Assembly (NCBI RefSeq): GCF_900113835.1
Contig: NZ_FOQV01000018.1
Span: 1 to 64,000, forward strand
Source: Allobosea sp. OK403
Lineage (GTDB): Bacteria > Pseudomonadota > Alphaproteobacteria > Rhizobiales > Beijerinckiaceae
Direction of reading: 5' to 3'
DNA: 64,000 nucleotides
Below are positions 10,001 through 18,356 of this stretch, in pieces. Below the pieces are notes generated by a model that did not search any database, was not told the origin of the DNA, and worked only from the letters and a program-made list of their open reading frames with translations. How positions within the stretch are numbered: the stretch's first letter is position 1; the number at the start of each line of letters is the position of its first letter. Position numbers and translations under genes: made by a program.

Positions 10001-11933
10001 GCGCCGCCTCGATGGTCGGGTCGAGCCGTTCGACGTCGATCGCGCCGTCATCGGCGCGCTCCAGCGTCATGTCGTGCAGCCAGACGGGGGCGGTCTCCGA
10101 GCCTTCGCTCGCGGCCGACTGCGGCAGGATGTTGTAGGTGCGCTCGTTGACGACGCGGAAGCCCATATTCTCCAGCACCGGCACGCGGGCGGAGAGGGAG
10201 ATCGCCGCGCCGCGCGAGAACACCTTGAGATTGGCGCGTGTCGCCGGATCGCCCTCGCGGCGGTAGAGATTGACCGCGCGGCCCCGGTCCGGGGTCAGCT
10301 TCTGGAGAATGTCGATGTCGGCAAGCGCATCCTGCGCCTCAAAGCGCTCGCGATAGGCGGCGCCGAATGCTTCGGCATAACGCTCGACCAGTGCCCGGGC
10401 GGCGGGTCCTGCCCTCTGCCGGTCGAGCACATCCTTGAGGCCGTCGCCCCAGGTTCGCACGATCGCGCTGATGCCACGTTCGAGCGCGGCGCGATCGACC
10501 TTGGGGGTTCTGCCCTCGTCGCGGCCGATGATGTAATGCGTGCGGGCGAGCGGACCTTCCGGATAGGCCGGATAGGCTGCCGAGATGCGGCCTTCATAGA
10601 TGCGGGCGAGAAATTCGCCGACACGGCGGCGCACGGTCGTGTCGTAACGATCCTTGGGGATGAAGACGAGGATCGAGACGAAGCGATCGAACTCGTCAGC
10701 ACGGGCCAGCGCCCGGATGCGCGGCCGTTCGGTCAGCTGCAGGATGTCGAGTGCGAAGCTTTCCAGCGTCACGGAGTCGATCTGGAACAGCTCGTCGCGC
10801 GGGAAGGCGTCGAGCACGTTCATCAGGGCCCGGCCCGAATAGCTCGCCGGATCGAAGCCGATATTGCGAGCGACGCGGGCGACCTTGAGGCGCAGATAGG
10901 GAATCGCGCGGGCGCTGCCGGTATAAGCATTGGAGGTGAGCAGGCCGACGATGCGCAATTCGCCGTCGAGCCGGCCGTCGGAGGTGAAGAGCTTGACCCC
11001 GACATAGTCGAGATGGACGCGCCGGTGCACCCGGCTCTTGACGTTGGCCTTGGTGATGATCAGCGCCTGGGGCTTGGCCAGGAAGGCGCGGATTTCGGGG
11101 GTGGTCACCACCATTTCGCGGTTCTTGCGCAAGACCCGGACGGAGGGGTCACGCAGAATCCCCAGGCCCGAACCTTCGATCGGGTCGGCGGCGGCATCGC
11201 CTCCCGGGAAGCGATAGGCGCGGATGCCGAGCAAGGTGAAATTGTCGCCGGTGATCCATTCGAGGAATTGCAGCGCCTCGCTGACCTCATCCTCCGGCAA
11301 GGGCGGCGGATTGGCGCGATAGGCCTGGATCACCTCGGTGATTCGCCCGCGCATCGCCGCCCAATCGTCGACGGCAAGGCCGACATCGGCGTAGACACGG
11401 TCGAGCGCGCTGCGCAGGCGCTCGCGCGCCTCGGGCGTGTCGATGCGGTCGAGATGGATATGGATCATGCTCTCTCGGCGGGTGCCTTCCGGCGCGCGGC
11501 CGGCGGCTTCGCCGGCAAGCTCGAGGAATTTTCCGTCCGCATCACGCGCGACCGCCAGGATGGGGTGGGCGACGAGGCGCGGCTCGAAACCCTGGTCGGC
11601 GAGTTCGGCCAGGGTCGAATCGAGCAGGAAGGGTTTGTTGTCGTTGACGACATCGAGAATCGTCAGCTGGCGCTCGCGGCCCTCGCTGTCGAAACTTTCG
11701 TCGCGGAAGCGCAGATTGATCGCTCCGGGCGCGCGGGCTGCGGTCAGATGGTCATAGGCGGCGATGGCGGTGCGGGCGAGCATGGCCGGTGGTAGGGCGT
11801 CGAGATCCTCGGCGACGACGCGGCCGAAGAGCAGCCGCACGAATTCGGCGGGGAGAGCGCTACCGCTCTGGGAGGCGGCGGCCTCGATTGCCGCGATGGC
11901 CGCAGCCGTCGCATTCGTTACCCGCTTAGCCAT
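7086..11933 (-). CDS. gdhZ: NAD-specific glutamate dehydrogenase, giant (GDH-180-type) form
   Basis: Oxidises glutamate to 2-oxoglutarate and ammonium with NAD; a catabolic enzyme of the large class, 1,615 residues here. The N-terminal half is the long regulatory region of this class (ACT-like); the catalytic core has VPVGAKGGFVPK with the substrate-binding lysine and KMGITARGAWEAVKRHFRE, GVGDMSGDVFGNGMLLS and WFGGIGTYIRA. The start at 11933 (MAKRVTNATAAAIAAIE) has a GGGGGAG ribosome site 4-5 bases away; an ATG 36 bp upstream does not. The reading frame is intact throughout. It sits close to the glnK-amtB operon, but nothing in the sequence shows joint control. The small Trm112-like gene follows in the same direction. 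Confidence 0.96.
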   Translation of the reverse strand: MAKRVTNATAAAIAAIEAAASQSGSALPAEFVRLLFGRVVAEDLDALPPAMLARTAIAAYDHLTAARAPGAINLRFRDESFDSEGRERQLTILDVVNDNKPFLLDSTLAELADQGFEPRLVAHPILAVARDADGKFLELAGEAAGRAPEGTRRESMIHIHLDRIDTPEARERLRSALDRVYADVGLAVDDWAAMRGRITEVIQAYRANPPPLPEDEVSEALQFLEWITGDNFTLLGIRAYRFPGGDAAADPIEGSGLGILRDPSVRVLRKNREMVVTTPEIRAFLAKPQALIITKANVKSRVHRRVHLDYVGVKLFTSDGRLDGELRIVGLLTSNAYTGSARAIPYLRLKVARVARNIGFDPASYSGRALMNVLDAFPRDELFQIDSVTLESFALDILQLTERPRIRALARADEFDRFVSILVFIPKDRYDTTVRRRVGEFLARIYEGRISAAYPAYPEGPLARTHYIIGRDEGRTPKVDRAALERGISAIVRTWGDGLKDVLDRQRAGPAARALVERYAEAFGAAYRERFEAQDALADIDILQKLTPDRGRAVNLYRREGDPATRANLKVFSRGAAISLSARVPVLENMGFRVVNERTYNILPQSAASEGSETAPVWLHDMTLERADDGAIDVERLDPTIEAALMAQFRGLAESDRFDQLVLVAGLAWREAALLRSLGRYLRQVGAPYAQDYIADALTRHAGIASGLVALFLAKFDPRIDAKQREARVAAEREHIETALNDVTSLDEDRILRRLVNLIDAGLRTNFFQIGPDGHPRGTISIKYECAKLDSLPLPRPLYEIFVYSPRVEGVHLRFGKVARGGLRWSDRPQDFRTEVLGLVKAQQVKNAVIVPVGAKGGFVPKQLPAPSDRQAWLAEGTESYRIFVRTLLELTDNLDGETVIPPADTVRHDGDDPYLVVAADKGTATFSDTANALSLEKHHWLGDAFASGGSQGYDHKKMGITARGAWEAVKRHFREIDIDIQTTPFTVAGVGDMSGDVFGNGMLLSPAIKLVAAFDHRDIFLDPDPDPAKTLAERQRLFDLPRSSWADYDKSLISPGGGVYSRQAKSISLSSAMQALLDLPKAEVTPPELMTAILKARVDLLWFGGIGTYIRAADESDAQVGDRANDAIRITGADVRARAIGEGANLGATQRGRIEAARKGVKLNTDAIDNSAGVNTSDVEVNIKIALAGPVKDGRLAEDDRNALLAEMTDEVGLLVLRNNYLQTLALSLTEAQGQAATPGLRRLMQALEAEGRLDRSVEYLPSDATIAEREKRGEGLTRPELSVLLAYAKLALHDALLASPVPDDLYLNSELVRYFPKALRDGYAPEIAGHKLRREIVATQLANAIVNRGGPAIVTTLADQTRAEAPAIAAAYAIARDSFDLIALNASIDALDAKVPGKTQLGLYAAAQELVSDRMSWFLRRGVAKPGAIEQTVARYAKGVSALAAELETLLPEAAAQARIARIAVLTSEGVPEVLAARVASLPALAQATDIVDIAERTGRDITEVARIHFGVDSVFGLSNLEGAAAAVPATDDYERLARERAVETLVDAHAGLTQEIAGAANGAGTLDAWLDTRGADAERTRSTVSAIAMSGLSLPKLMVAAGMLADLPNKHS

Positions 11934-12084
11934 GCTTCTCCCCCTGTTCTTTTGCCGCAGCGATGACATAGGCTGCGCGGCCTTTCAACTTTCGCCGCGA
12001 CTGAGGTCGCGGCAAGGCCAAATCGGACCCTGACTCGACCGATCCTGTCGAAGTCCGGGCAAAAGCGACGTGACAGGAGGAACC

Positions 12085-12702
12085 ATGGCGACCAAGCATG
12101 ACAAACCGAAGGTGGGCGAGGCTCCGGCGCAGCAGGATTCGCCGCCCGCGGTGATGGCGCTGTCGCTGCCGCCTGGCACGCTTTCGGCCGAGAATCAGGC
12201 CTATTTCGACAAATGCCTGGAGAAGCTCAGCTTCGTGCCCAATGTGCTTGTGTCTTATGCCCATGACGACGCCAAGCTGAGCGCCTTTGCGACGTTCTAC
12301 AACGACCTGATGCTGGCGCCGTCGGGCCTGTCGAAGCTGGAGCGGGAGATGATCGCTGTTGCCGTCTCCAGCGTGAACCGCTGCTATTACTGCCTCACCG
12401 CGCATGGCGCGGCGGTGCGCCAGCTTTCAGGCGATCCGGTGCTCGGGGAATTGATGGTGATGAACTACCGAGCGGCCGAACTCTCGGTGCGGCATCGCGC
12501 CATGCTCGATTTCGCGGTCAAGCTGACGGAGACGCCGCATCTGATCGGAGAGGCCGATCGCGAGGGCCTGCGCAAGGCGGGCTTCGGTGAGCGCGACATC
12601 TGGGATGTCGGCGCGGTCGCGGCCTTCTTCAACATGTCGAACCGGATGGCCTCGGCGGTCGATATGCGGCCCAATGCCGAATATCACGGCCAGTCGCGCT
12701 AA
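12085..12702 (+). CDS. AhpD-like carboxymuconolactone decarboxylase-family peroxidase-related protein
   Basis: 205 residues, cytoplasmic. Contains the AhpD/CMD fold signature with a redox CxxC in SSVNRCYYCLTAHGAAVR (around residues 96-113) and downstream His, like the uncharacterised peroxidase-related family that reduces peroxides via a CxxC-His relay. Start chosen at 12085 because AGGAGG lies 4 bases upstream. The final quarter (AFFNMSNRMASAVDMRPNAEYH) matches the C-terminal signature of this family. Single gene, convergent with the alcohol dehydrogenase. The physiological substrate is unknown. Confidence 0.88.
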   Translation: MATKHDKPKVGEAPAQQDSPPAVMALSLPPGTLSAENQAYFDKCLEKLSFVPNVLVSYAHDDAKLSAFATFYNDLMLAPSGLSKLEREMIAVAVSSVNRCYYCLTAHGAAVRQLSGDPVLGELMVMNYRAAELSVRHRAMLDFAVKLTETPHLIGEADREGLRKAGFGERDIWDVGAVAAFFNMSNRMASAVDMRPNAEYHGQSR

Positions 12703-12750
12703 GACCACCCTCATCGATTAGGCTGATGGCCGGAGAGCATCGACCGAGAT

Positions 12751-12782
12751 GGGGCCGGGTGCGCGTCGCACCGCCCGGCCCC
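12751..12782. terminator. Candidate hairpin between convergent genes
   Basis: GGGGCCGGG and CCCGGCCCC can pair, with a bulge and four further pairs (TGCG/CGCA). It sits midway between the stops of two convergent genes but has no clear T-run on either strand, so termination is only a suggestion. Confidence 0.35.
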
Positions 12783-12807
12783 GCCGGCGGCCTCGGCCGA
12801 CAAACCC

Positions 12808-13824
12808 TCACACGCGCAGCAGCGTCTTGATGGCGCGGCGTTCGTCCATGGCGCGATAGCCCTCGGCTACCTCGGCAATGGGCAGTTCGAGATCGAAGAC
12901 CTTGCCGGGGTCGATCTTGCGTTCCAGCACCATGTCGATCAGGTCGGGAAGGAAGCGACGGACCGGCGCGGGGCCGCCGAGCATCCCGGTCTGCGAGAAG
13001 AACAGCGCCTGGCCGTCGAGCTCGACCCCGTGGGGAACGCCGACATAACCGATCATGCCGCCCGGCCGCGTGCACCGGAGCGCCTGCTGCATCGATTCCT
13101 GTGAGCCGACGCATTCGAGAACCGAGTCGGCCCCGATGCCCTTCGTCAGATCCTTGATGCGGGCTATGCCGATATCATCGCGCTCCGCGACGATGTCGGT
13201 CGCACCGTATTCGAGCGCGAGATCCTGACGGCTCTTGTGGCGACTCATCGCAATGATCCGTTCAGCCCCCATCTGCTTGGCCGCAAGGACGCCCATCAGC
13301 CCCACCGCTCCATCGCCGACCACGACGACGGTCGAGCCGGGCTGAACCCGGGCCGCATTCGCGGCGTACCAGCCCGTGCCCAACACGTCCGACGTCGCCA
13401 GCAGGCTGGGGATGAGATCATCGGGTGGCATCTCCTCCGTCGCCACCAGCGTGCCGTCCGCCAGCGGCACCCGCGCATAAGGCGCTTGCGCACCCGACAT
13501 GAACTCGCGCTGCTCGCAGGAGGATTGGAAGCCGAAGCGGCAATGCGGGCAGGTGTTGTCGGAGAGACAGAAGGAGCCGACGACGAACTGACCAGGACGC
13601 ACGGTTCTCACCGCGCTGCCGACTTCCACGACGACACCGCAATACTCGTGGCCCATATGGGCCGGCCCCTCCATCGGCTGAAGCCCACGATAAGGCCAGA
13701 GATCGGAGCCGCAGATGCAGGTCGCGGAGAGTTTGATGATGGCGTCGGTCGGCTTGAGTATCTTGGGTTCCGCTACGTCTTCGAAGCGGACGTCGCCGGG
13801 GCCGTGCAGGACAGTAGCCAGCAT
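12808..13824 (-). CDS. Zinc-dependent alcohol dehydrogenase (MDR family)
   Basis: 338-residue medium-chain NAD(P)-dependent dehydrogenase, predicted cytoplasmic. It has the catalytic-zinc residues (CICGSDLWPYRG and HMGHEYCG), a structural zinc lobe CLSDNTCPHCRFGFQSSC with four cysteines, and the nucleotide-binding VVVVGDGAVGLMG. Closest in pattern to the zinc-binding alcohol dehydrogenases annotated near formaldehyde or general aldehyde metabolism, but the substrate cannot be read. ATG follows the stop of the cyclophilin-like gene by 3 bases, so it is the third gene of the MFS operon controlled by the ATTA-N7-TAAT box at 15585. Confidence 0.92.
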   Translation of the reverse strand: MLATVLHGPGDVRFEDVAEPKILKPTDAIIKLSATCICGSDLWPYRGLQPMEGPAHMGHEYCGVVVEVGSAVRTVRPGQFVVGSFCLSDNTCPHCRFGFQSSCEQREFMSGAQAPYARVPLADGTLVATEEMPPDDLIPSLLATSDVLGTGWYAANAARVQPGSTVVVVGDGAVGLMGVLAAKQMGAERIIAMSRHKSRQDLALEYGATDIVAERDDIGIARIKDLTKGIGADSVLECVGSQESMQQALRCTRPGGMIGYVGVPHGVELDGQALFFSQTGMLGGPAPVRRFLPDLIDMVLERKIDPGKVFDLELPIAEVAEGYRAMDERRAIKTLLRV

Positions 13825-13827
13825 GGG

Positions 13828-14319
13828 TCAGTTCCTTTCGTTAGTCAGGAGATGCGAGGCCCGCAGTGGGAAGACGCCGCGTGTGAGCAAAGGTTGCGTG
13901 CCCCCGTCTAGGCGGCCGAGCCGGATCAGCCCGCTGGAGTAGCGATAGCCGGCATGGAAGAAGGCGAGGTTGCCCCAGGGGGCGTAGTAGCAAAGGTCGC
14001 CGGGCGCCTCGTTGCCGAACCGGCCGCTGCCATCGGTGGTGAGTTTGCGCGGGAGATAGGCGATCTTCTCGTTGGTGGAATAGTCGTCGATCTTGAGATC
14101 GAGCGGCAGCATCGATGCGAAGTCGCGGGCCGAGCGGTTGTCCTCAAGCGTGGCCGTGAACTCCCGCCCGTCAAACGCGAACCGGATCTTCATCGGCGGC
14201 GTCTCCTGGCCTGTGGCGGAACGGCGTGCGGATCGCGACCATGCGAGTGACGGCACGATCAGGCTCGCGGCAGCGGCGATGACGGCGCGCCGGGTCGGAG
14301 GGGGTAATCTCGTTGTCAC
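13828..14319 (-). CDS. Exported cyclophilin-like fold protein
   Basis: 163 residues. The N-terminus (TRRAVIAAAASLIVPSLAWS) is a signal peptide with twin arginines, suggesting Tat export. The mature part, from MKIRFAFDGREFTATLEDN, is a cyclophilin-like/TM1367-type small beta-barrel with SARDFASMLPLDLKI, FGNEAPGDLCYYAPWGNLAFF and a GLIRLGRLDGG end. The GTG start overlaps the MFS stop (GTGA), so translation is coupled; an internal ATG at the mature domain start would give a cytoplasmic form. The biochemical role of this family is not established. It lies between an exporter and an alcohol dehydrogenase. Confidence 0.8.
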   Translation of the reverse strand: MTTRLPPPTRRAVIAAAASLIVPSLAWSRSARRSATGQETPPMKIRFAFDGREFTATLEDNRSARDFASMLPLDLKIDDYSTNEKIAYLPRKLTTDGSGRFGNEAPGDLCYYAPWGNLAFFHAGYRYSSGLIRLGRLDGGTQPLLTRGVFPLRASHLLTNERN

Positions 14320-15506
14320 TTCGCATGCCCCCGCTCGATCGAGGCCGCCCAAGCGGCGAGCGCGGATCCGAGCAGCAACACTGCGGCCAGGACTAAGGTG
14401 GCCCACCAGCCCGCCAGGTCGAAGAGCAGCCCGCCGCCGGCCGCGCCGAGGGTGATGGCGAACTGGATGACGGCGACCTGCAACCCACCGCCGGCCTCCG
14501 CGTCGTCGGCGAGCACGCGGCTGAGCCAGGTGCCCCACCCCACCGGCGCGGCCGTACTGAAGAAGCCCCAGGCCACGAGCAGGACCGCGACCGGAAGCTT
14601 GAACGAAGCGACGGCGACGAGCATCGCCGCGAGAGCCGCCATCACCAGCGGGATTGCAATGACCACCGAATAGAGGCGCCGATGCAGCAGATGCCCGATG
14701 CTCCAGGTTCCGGCGACGCCGGCCAGGCCCATCAGCAGCAACGCCAGGGACAAGGCGGGGACAGAATAGTCCGCGACCTGCTCGAGGAAGGGGCGCAGAT
14801 AGGTGAACAGCGCGAATTGCCCCATGAACAACAGGAACATCGACGCCATGCCGAGCGCCACCTGAGGACGTCGCAGGAGAAGCAATACATTGCCCTTCGC
14901 CTTGCGGTTCCGGGGAGGAAGTGCCGGCATGCCTATCCACTGCCAGACCAGCGCGACAAGGGCGAGTGGGACCACGCAGAAGAAGGCGCCGCGCCAGCCG
15001 ATGAGGTCGCCGAGAAAGCTGCCCAAGGGCGCGGCGATCGTCGCCGCAACGGCGTTTCCGGCGTTCAGCATGGCAAGTCCGCGCGGCACGGCGTCCTCGG
15101 GCAGCAGGCGCATGACGATGGCGGTGGACATCGACCAGAAACCGCCGATCGCCACGCCGAGCAGAGCGCGGCCGAGCATCAGCACGGCATAGCTCGGGGC
15201 AAAGGTGACGATCGCGCCGGACAGGATCAGCAGACCCGCGAACGCCGCCAGGACGACCTTTCTGTCGATACCGCGGGTGAGCTGCGCGACGAAGAGGCTG
15301 GTGACGACGGCGAACAGGCCGGAGATCGAGATTGCCTGTCCGGCTTGCCCTTCCGACAGACCGAGATCGGCGGCGATCGGCGTGAGCAGACTCACCGGCA
15401 TGAATTCGGAGGCGATCAGAACCGCGACGCAGAGCGACATCGCCGCGACCGCTCCCCAGGCCGCAGCCGGCCTGGCCTGTGTCGTATGTTCGAAGGTGGC
15501 GTGCAT
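14316..15506 (-). CDS. MFS efflux transporter, DHA1 (NepI/AraJ-like)
   Basis: 396-residue major facilitator with 12 predicted membrane helices and no signal peptide. Visible family marks: RGIDRKVVL in the loop between helices 2 and 3, LGRALLGVAIGGFWSMS (helix 4-5 region) and PLGSFLGDLIGWRGAFF, a pattern shared with NepI purine-nucleoside and AraJ-type exporters. First gene of a leftward operon with the cyclophilin-like protein and the alcohol dehydrogenase. A LysR-type box lies about 80 bp upstream and is repeated before iorA, implying control by the nearby LysR protein. The exported compound is unknown. Confidence 0.92.
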   Translation of the reverse strand: MHATFEHTTQARPAAAWGAVAAMSLCVAVLIASEFMPVSLLTPIAADLGLSEGQAGQAISISGLFAVVTSLFVAQLTRGIDRKVVLAAFAGLLILSGAIVTFAPSYAVLMLGRALLGVAIGGFWSMSTAIVMRLLPEDAVPRGLAMLNAGNAVAATIAAPLGSFLGDLIGWRGAFFCVVPLALVALVWQWIGMPALPPRNRKAKGNVLLLLRRPQVALGMASMFLLFMGQFALFTYLRPFLEQVADYSVPALSLALLLMGLAGVAGTWSIGHLLHRRLYSVVIAIPLVMAALAAMLVAVASFKLPVAVLLVAWGFFSTAAPVGWGTWLSRVLADDAEAGGGLQVAVIQFAITLGAAGGGLLFDLAGWWATLVLAAVLLLGSALAAWAASIERGHAK

Positions 15507-15584
15507 GATGTGTCTGCCTTACCGCGCGGCGCCTCGGATGCGCCGGGCCTTGTTCGGCAGAGATAGGCCCGGACGGTCACGTGG

Positions 15585-15599
15585 ATTAGCCACTATAAT
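15585..15599. promoter_or_regulatory. LysR-type box upstream of the MFS operon
   Basis: ATTA-GCCACTA-TAAT (T-N11-A form), 79 bp upstream of the MFS start. The surrounding 41 bases (15584-15624) align without gaps to 18896-18936 upstream of iorA, with 27 identities by my count. Probably bound by the LysR protein encoded at 18967. Confidence 0.65.
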
Positions 15600-15734
15600 C
15601 AGCATGAATTTATCGATATGGGCCATCAATCTGGACTGCGTCGAAGAAGCGGACCGCCGAACGGGCAGCGGCACGGCATGGCGAAGCGCCCACCAGATCG
15701 TCGACCTAGCGGGCGCCATCGAAGGAGGCGGGTC

Positions 15735-16109
15735 TCAGCGCGAGCCGAGGAACTCGATGATGGCGCGGCGCTCCTCGGCGTTGCCGAAACGCTGGATCAT
15801 GCGGGTGCCACGAACCAGCGAGGCCGGATTGGCGAGGAACGCATCCAGGTTCTCGGTGGTCCAGGTGATCCCGGATTCCTTAAGGCCGGTCGAAACATTG
15901 CTGCCCTGAACGGAACCGGCCTGGCGCCCGATGATGCCTTGCAGATGGGGGCCGACGCTGTTGCGGCCGGTATCAATCTGATGGCAGGCACCGCAGCGTT
16001 GCTGAAACAGCCTTTGCCCGACAGGCGGCTGGCTGGTCTGGGCCCGTGCGGATTGAGTGGCACAGGCCAAGAGCCCGAGCGCCAGCGAACCGAGAAAAAC
16101 GTGCCTCAT
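15735..16109 (-). CDS. Class I cytochrome c, periplasmic
   Basis: 124 residues: a signal peptide (MRHVFLGSLALGLLACATQSARAQ) followed by one c-type heme domain with CGACH at about residues 39-43, the GPHLQGIIGR segment and a distal methionine in RMIQRFGN. Its ATG overlaps the iorB stop (ATGA). As in other periplasmic molybdenum hydroxylase operons, it probably takes electrons from IorAB and passes them to the respiratory chain. The ccm cluster in this window supplies heme attachment. Family certain, partner inferred from linkage. Confidence 0.93.
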   Translation of the reverse strand: MRHVFLGSLALGLLACATQSARAQTSQPPVGQRLFQQRCGACHQIDTGRNSVGPHLQGIIGRQAGSVQGSNVSTGLKESGITWTTENLDAFLANPASLVRGTRMIQRFGNAEERRAIIEFLGSR

Positions 16110-18346
16110 CCCTGCGACCCCTTCAGGTCGATCTTGGAGAGCGGCAGGCTGCGAATGCGCTTGCCCGCGAGCACCGACACGGCATTCGCGACGGCGGGAG
16201 GCACACCGGGCAATCCCGGCTCGCCGATGCCGCCCATCGGCGCGCCGCTCTCGACGATCCGGACATGGACCTTCGGCATCTTGTCCGGCGACAGGATGGG
16301 GTAGCCGTCATAATTGCGGGCCCGCGGCATGCCCTTTTCGTAGACGACCTCCTCGAGCAGGGCCGACGACAGGCCGAGCGCAACGGCGGAGTTGACCTGC
16401 GATTCGATGACAGCCGGATTGACGATACTGCCGGGATCGATCGCGACCCAGACATCGTGAACGATGACCTCGCCGTCGCGCAGCGAGACCTCGGCGATCG
16501 TCGCCACCTCGCTGCCGAAGGGCGAAGCCATGGCGACGCCCCGGGCTCGCCGGCTGCCATCCGCCGCGGCGAAGGGCCCGCGCCGCCAGCCGCCCGCCAG
16601 ATCGGCTACAGCCTCGAGCAGCGCCTTGTGTCGCGGGCTGGCAGCAAGGAGCCGCAGCCGCAGCTCATAGGGATCATGCCGGCCGACATCGGCCATCTCA
16701 TCGAAGAACGTCTCGTAGAAGAAGTCGTTCATGGAATGGCCGACCGAGCGCCAGAAGCCGAGGATCGCGGGATCGTCGACATGGATCTGCCCGACACGGC
16801 GGTTGGGGATCGCATAGACCTTGCCCGCGATCCCCTCGACGGTGGAGCTGTCGACCTTGTCGGGCTGCCGGCCGAACCAGCGCCCGGTGGGGCCCTCGGT
16901 GACGGTGACCGCTTGAAGGGCGATCGGCAGCCCGTCCGCGTCGAGACCGGCTCGGAAGCGGGCGACGCTCATCGGCCGCAGCGCATCGCGCAGGAACTCC
17001 TCCTCGCGGCTCCAGATCAGCTTGACCGGACGGCCCACCGCCTTGGCCAGCGCGATTGCTTGCGGATAGGGATTGGCGGTCTGGTAGAGGAAATGCCGGC
17101 CGAAGAAGCCGCCGAGGGGCGGCGAATGGATGATCACCTTCTCGGGCGCGATCCCGGCGACCTTCGCGGCGTCGGCCTGGAACATCTCCGGAGCCTGGTT
17201 GGGCAGCCACAATTCGAGCGTGCCGTCCTGGCTCCAGTGGGCCAAGGCCGAGGGAGGCTCGAGCTGCGCATGCGCCAGATAGGGCGCGTCATAGGTCGCT
17301 TCGACGACTGTCCGCGCGCGGTCGAAGGCACGGGCGGCATCGCCCACCGTCTCGAAGGCCACGCCTTGCCCCGGCATGGCCTTGAGCTTTGCCATATGGG
17401 CTTCGGAGGAGAAATCCGCCGGCATGACGCGGACGGAGCCCGGGCTCGTCTCGGTCCAGGTCACCTGCAAGGTTTCGACGGCACGGCGCGCCCGCCACCA
17501 GCTCGTGGCGAGCACTGCCACCGCACCCGGCAGCCGATGGATCGAGTGCACGCCGGGCATCGCGCGCACCTCGGCCTCGTTTGCGAAGGCGCTCGGCTCG
17601 AGGCCGAGACGCCCGGCATGTTGCACGGCCGCGTGCAGCATGCCCTCGAGCTTGAGGTCGATCGCATAGCGGATCTTGCCCGTGGACTTGTCACGCACGT
17701 CCAGGCGCGGCACCGGCTTACCGATCCAGCGGAAATCGACAGGGCGGCGCAGGGGTACATTGGCCGGCACCGGCAGTCCCGCAGCCGCCTCGGCAATCTC
17801 GCCATAGGCAACGGCCCTGCCCGATGCGGCATGGACGACCCGTCCCGGTTGCGTCGAGAGCGAGGAGACCGGCACGCCGAGCCGCGTCGCGGCGGCCTGG
17901 AGCAGCATCTGGCGCGCGGAGGCGCCGAGCTTGCGCATCGTCTCGTAGCTTCGGCGGACTGACATGCTGCCGCCGGTAAATCGCCCGCCCCCAATCAGGA
18001 GATAATCGCGGCCGGGAGGCGCGCCCTCGACGACGAATTTCGAGGGCTCGACATCGAGCTCCTCCCCGACGATCTGCGCCATGGCGGTGAAGATGCCTTG
18101 TCCGCCCTCGATGAAGGGGCTGCGAAACAGGACGCTGCTATCAGGCCTGATTTCGAGAAAGGCGCGCACGCGTGTGCCCGGCACGATGGCCGCAGCGGCG
18201 CCCTGTGCGCGCGCGGAGCCTCCCGGCAGGGAGATGCCGAGGACCAGCGCGCCCACCCCGCCGACGAAGCCCCGGCGGGACAGGTTCAGCGGGGCGGCCT
18301 CGGGTAGCTCGGCGGAGATGGCGGACGTCGGAGTGATCGCGTTCAT
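16106..18346 (-). CDS. iorB: Molybdopterin-binding hydroxylase large subunit, isoquinoline 1-oxidoreductase beta-like
   Basis: 746-residue catalytic subunit of a xanthine-dehydrogenase-family hydroxylase or aldehyde oxidase. A Tat signal (LNLSRRGFVGGVGALVLGIS, near residues 20-40) marks export with bound cofactor; long Mo-cofactor domains follow, including GGGRFTGGSMSVRRSYE, GGFFGRHFLYQT and, near the end, GGIGEPGLPGVPPAVANAV with the conserved active-site glutamate. It is downstream of the [2Fe-2S] subunit (10 bp) and overlaps the cytochrome c gene. The start at 18346 was chosen because it keeps the Tat motif near the N-terminus and avoids overlap with iorA. Substrate unknown: N-heterocycle or aldehyde. 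Confidence 0.92.
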   Translation of the reverse strand: MNAITPTSAISAELPEAAPLNLSRRGFVGGVGALVLGISLPGGSARAQGAAAAIVPGTRVRAFLEIRPDSSVLFRSPFIEGGQGIFTAMAQIVGEELDVEPSKFVVEGAPPGRDYLLIGGGRFTGGSMSVRRSYETMRKLGASARQMLLQAAATRLGVPVSSLSTQPGRVVHAASGRAVAYGEIAEAAAGLPVPANVPLRRPVDFRWIGKPVPRLDVRDKSTGKIRYAIDLKLEGMLHAAVQHAGRLGLEPSAFANEAEVRAMPGVHSIHRLPGAVAVLATSWWRARRAVETLQVTWTETSPGSVRVMPADFSSEAHMAKLKAMPGQGVAFETVGDAARAFDRARTVVEATYDAPYLAHAQLEPPSALAHWSQDGTLELWLPNQAPEMFQADAAKVAGIAPEKVIIHSPPLGGFFGRHFLYQTANPYPQAIALAKAVGRPVKLIWSREEEFLRDALRPMSVARFRAGLDADGLPIALQAVTVTEGPTGRWFGRQPDKVDSSTVEGIAGKVYAIPNRRVGQIHVDDPAILGFWRSVGHSMNDFFYETFFDEMADVGRHDPYELRLRLLAASPRHKALLEAVADLAGGWRRGPFAAADGSRRARGVAMASPFGSEVATIAEVSLRDGEVIVHDVWVAIDPGSIVNPAVIESQVNSAVALGLSSALLEEVVYEKGMPRARNYDGYPILSPDKMPKVHVRIVESGAPMGGIGEPGLPGVPPAVANAVSVLAGKRIRSLPLSKIDLKGSQG

Positions 18347-18356
18347 GCCGGCCCCC

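Noticed and set aside
9207-11795. 862-codon open frame on the plus strand opposite gdhZ
   Set aside because: Same as above; long antisense frames are expected where codon third positions are almost all G or C.
15572-15588. CACGTG core at 15579-15584 as a third parS site
   Set aside because: Only about 9 of 16 positions match parS; it is just a chance palindrome next to the LysR box.
16046-17962. 638-codon plus-strand frame opposite iorB
   Set aside because: Antisense of a Mo hydroxylase with all motifs; no independent ribosome site.
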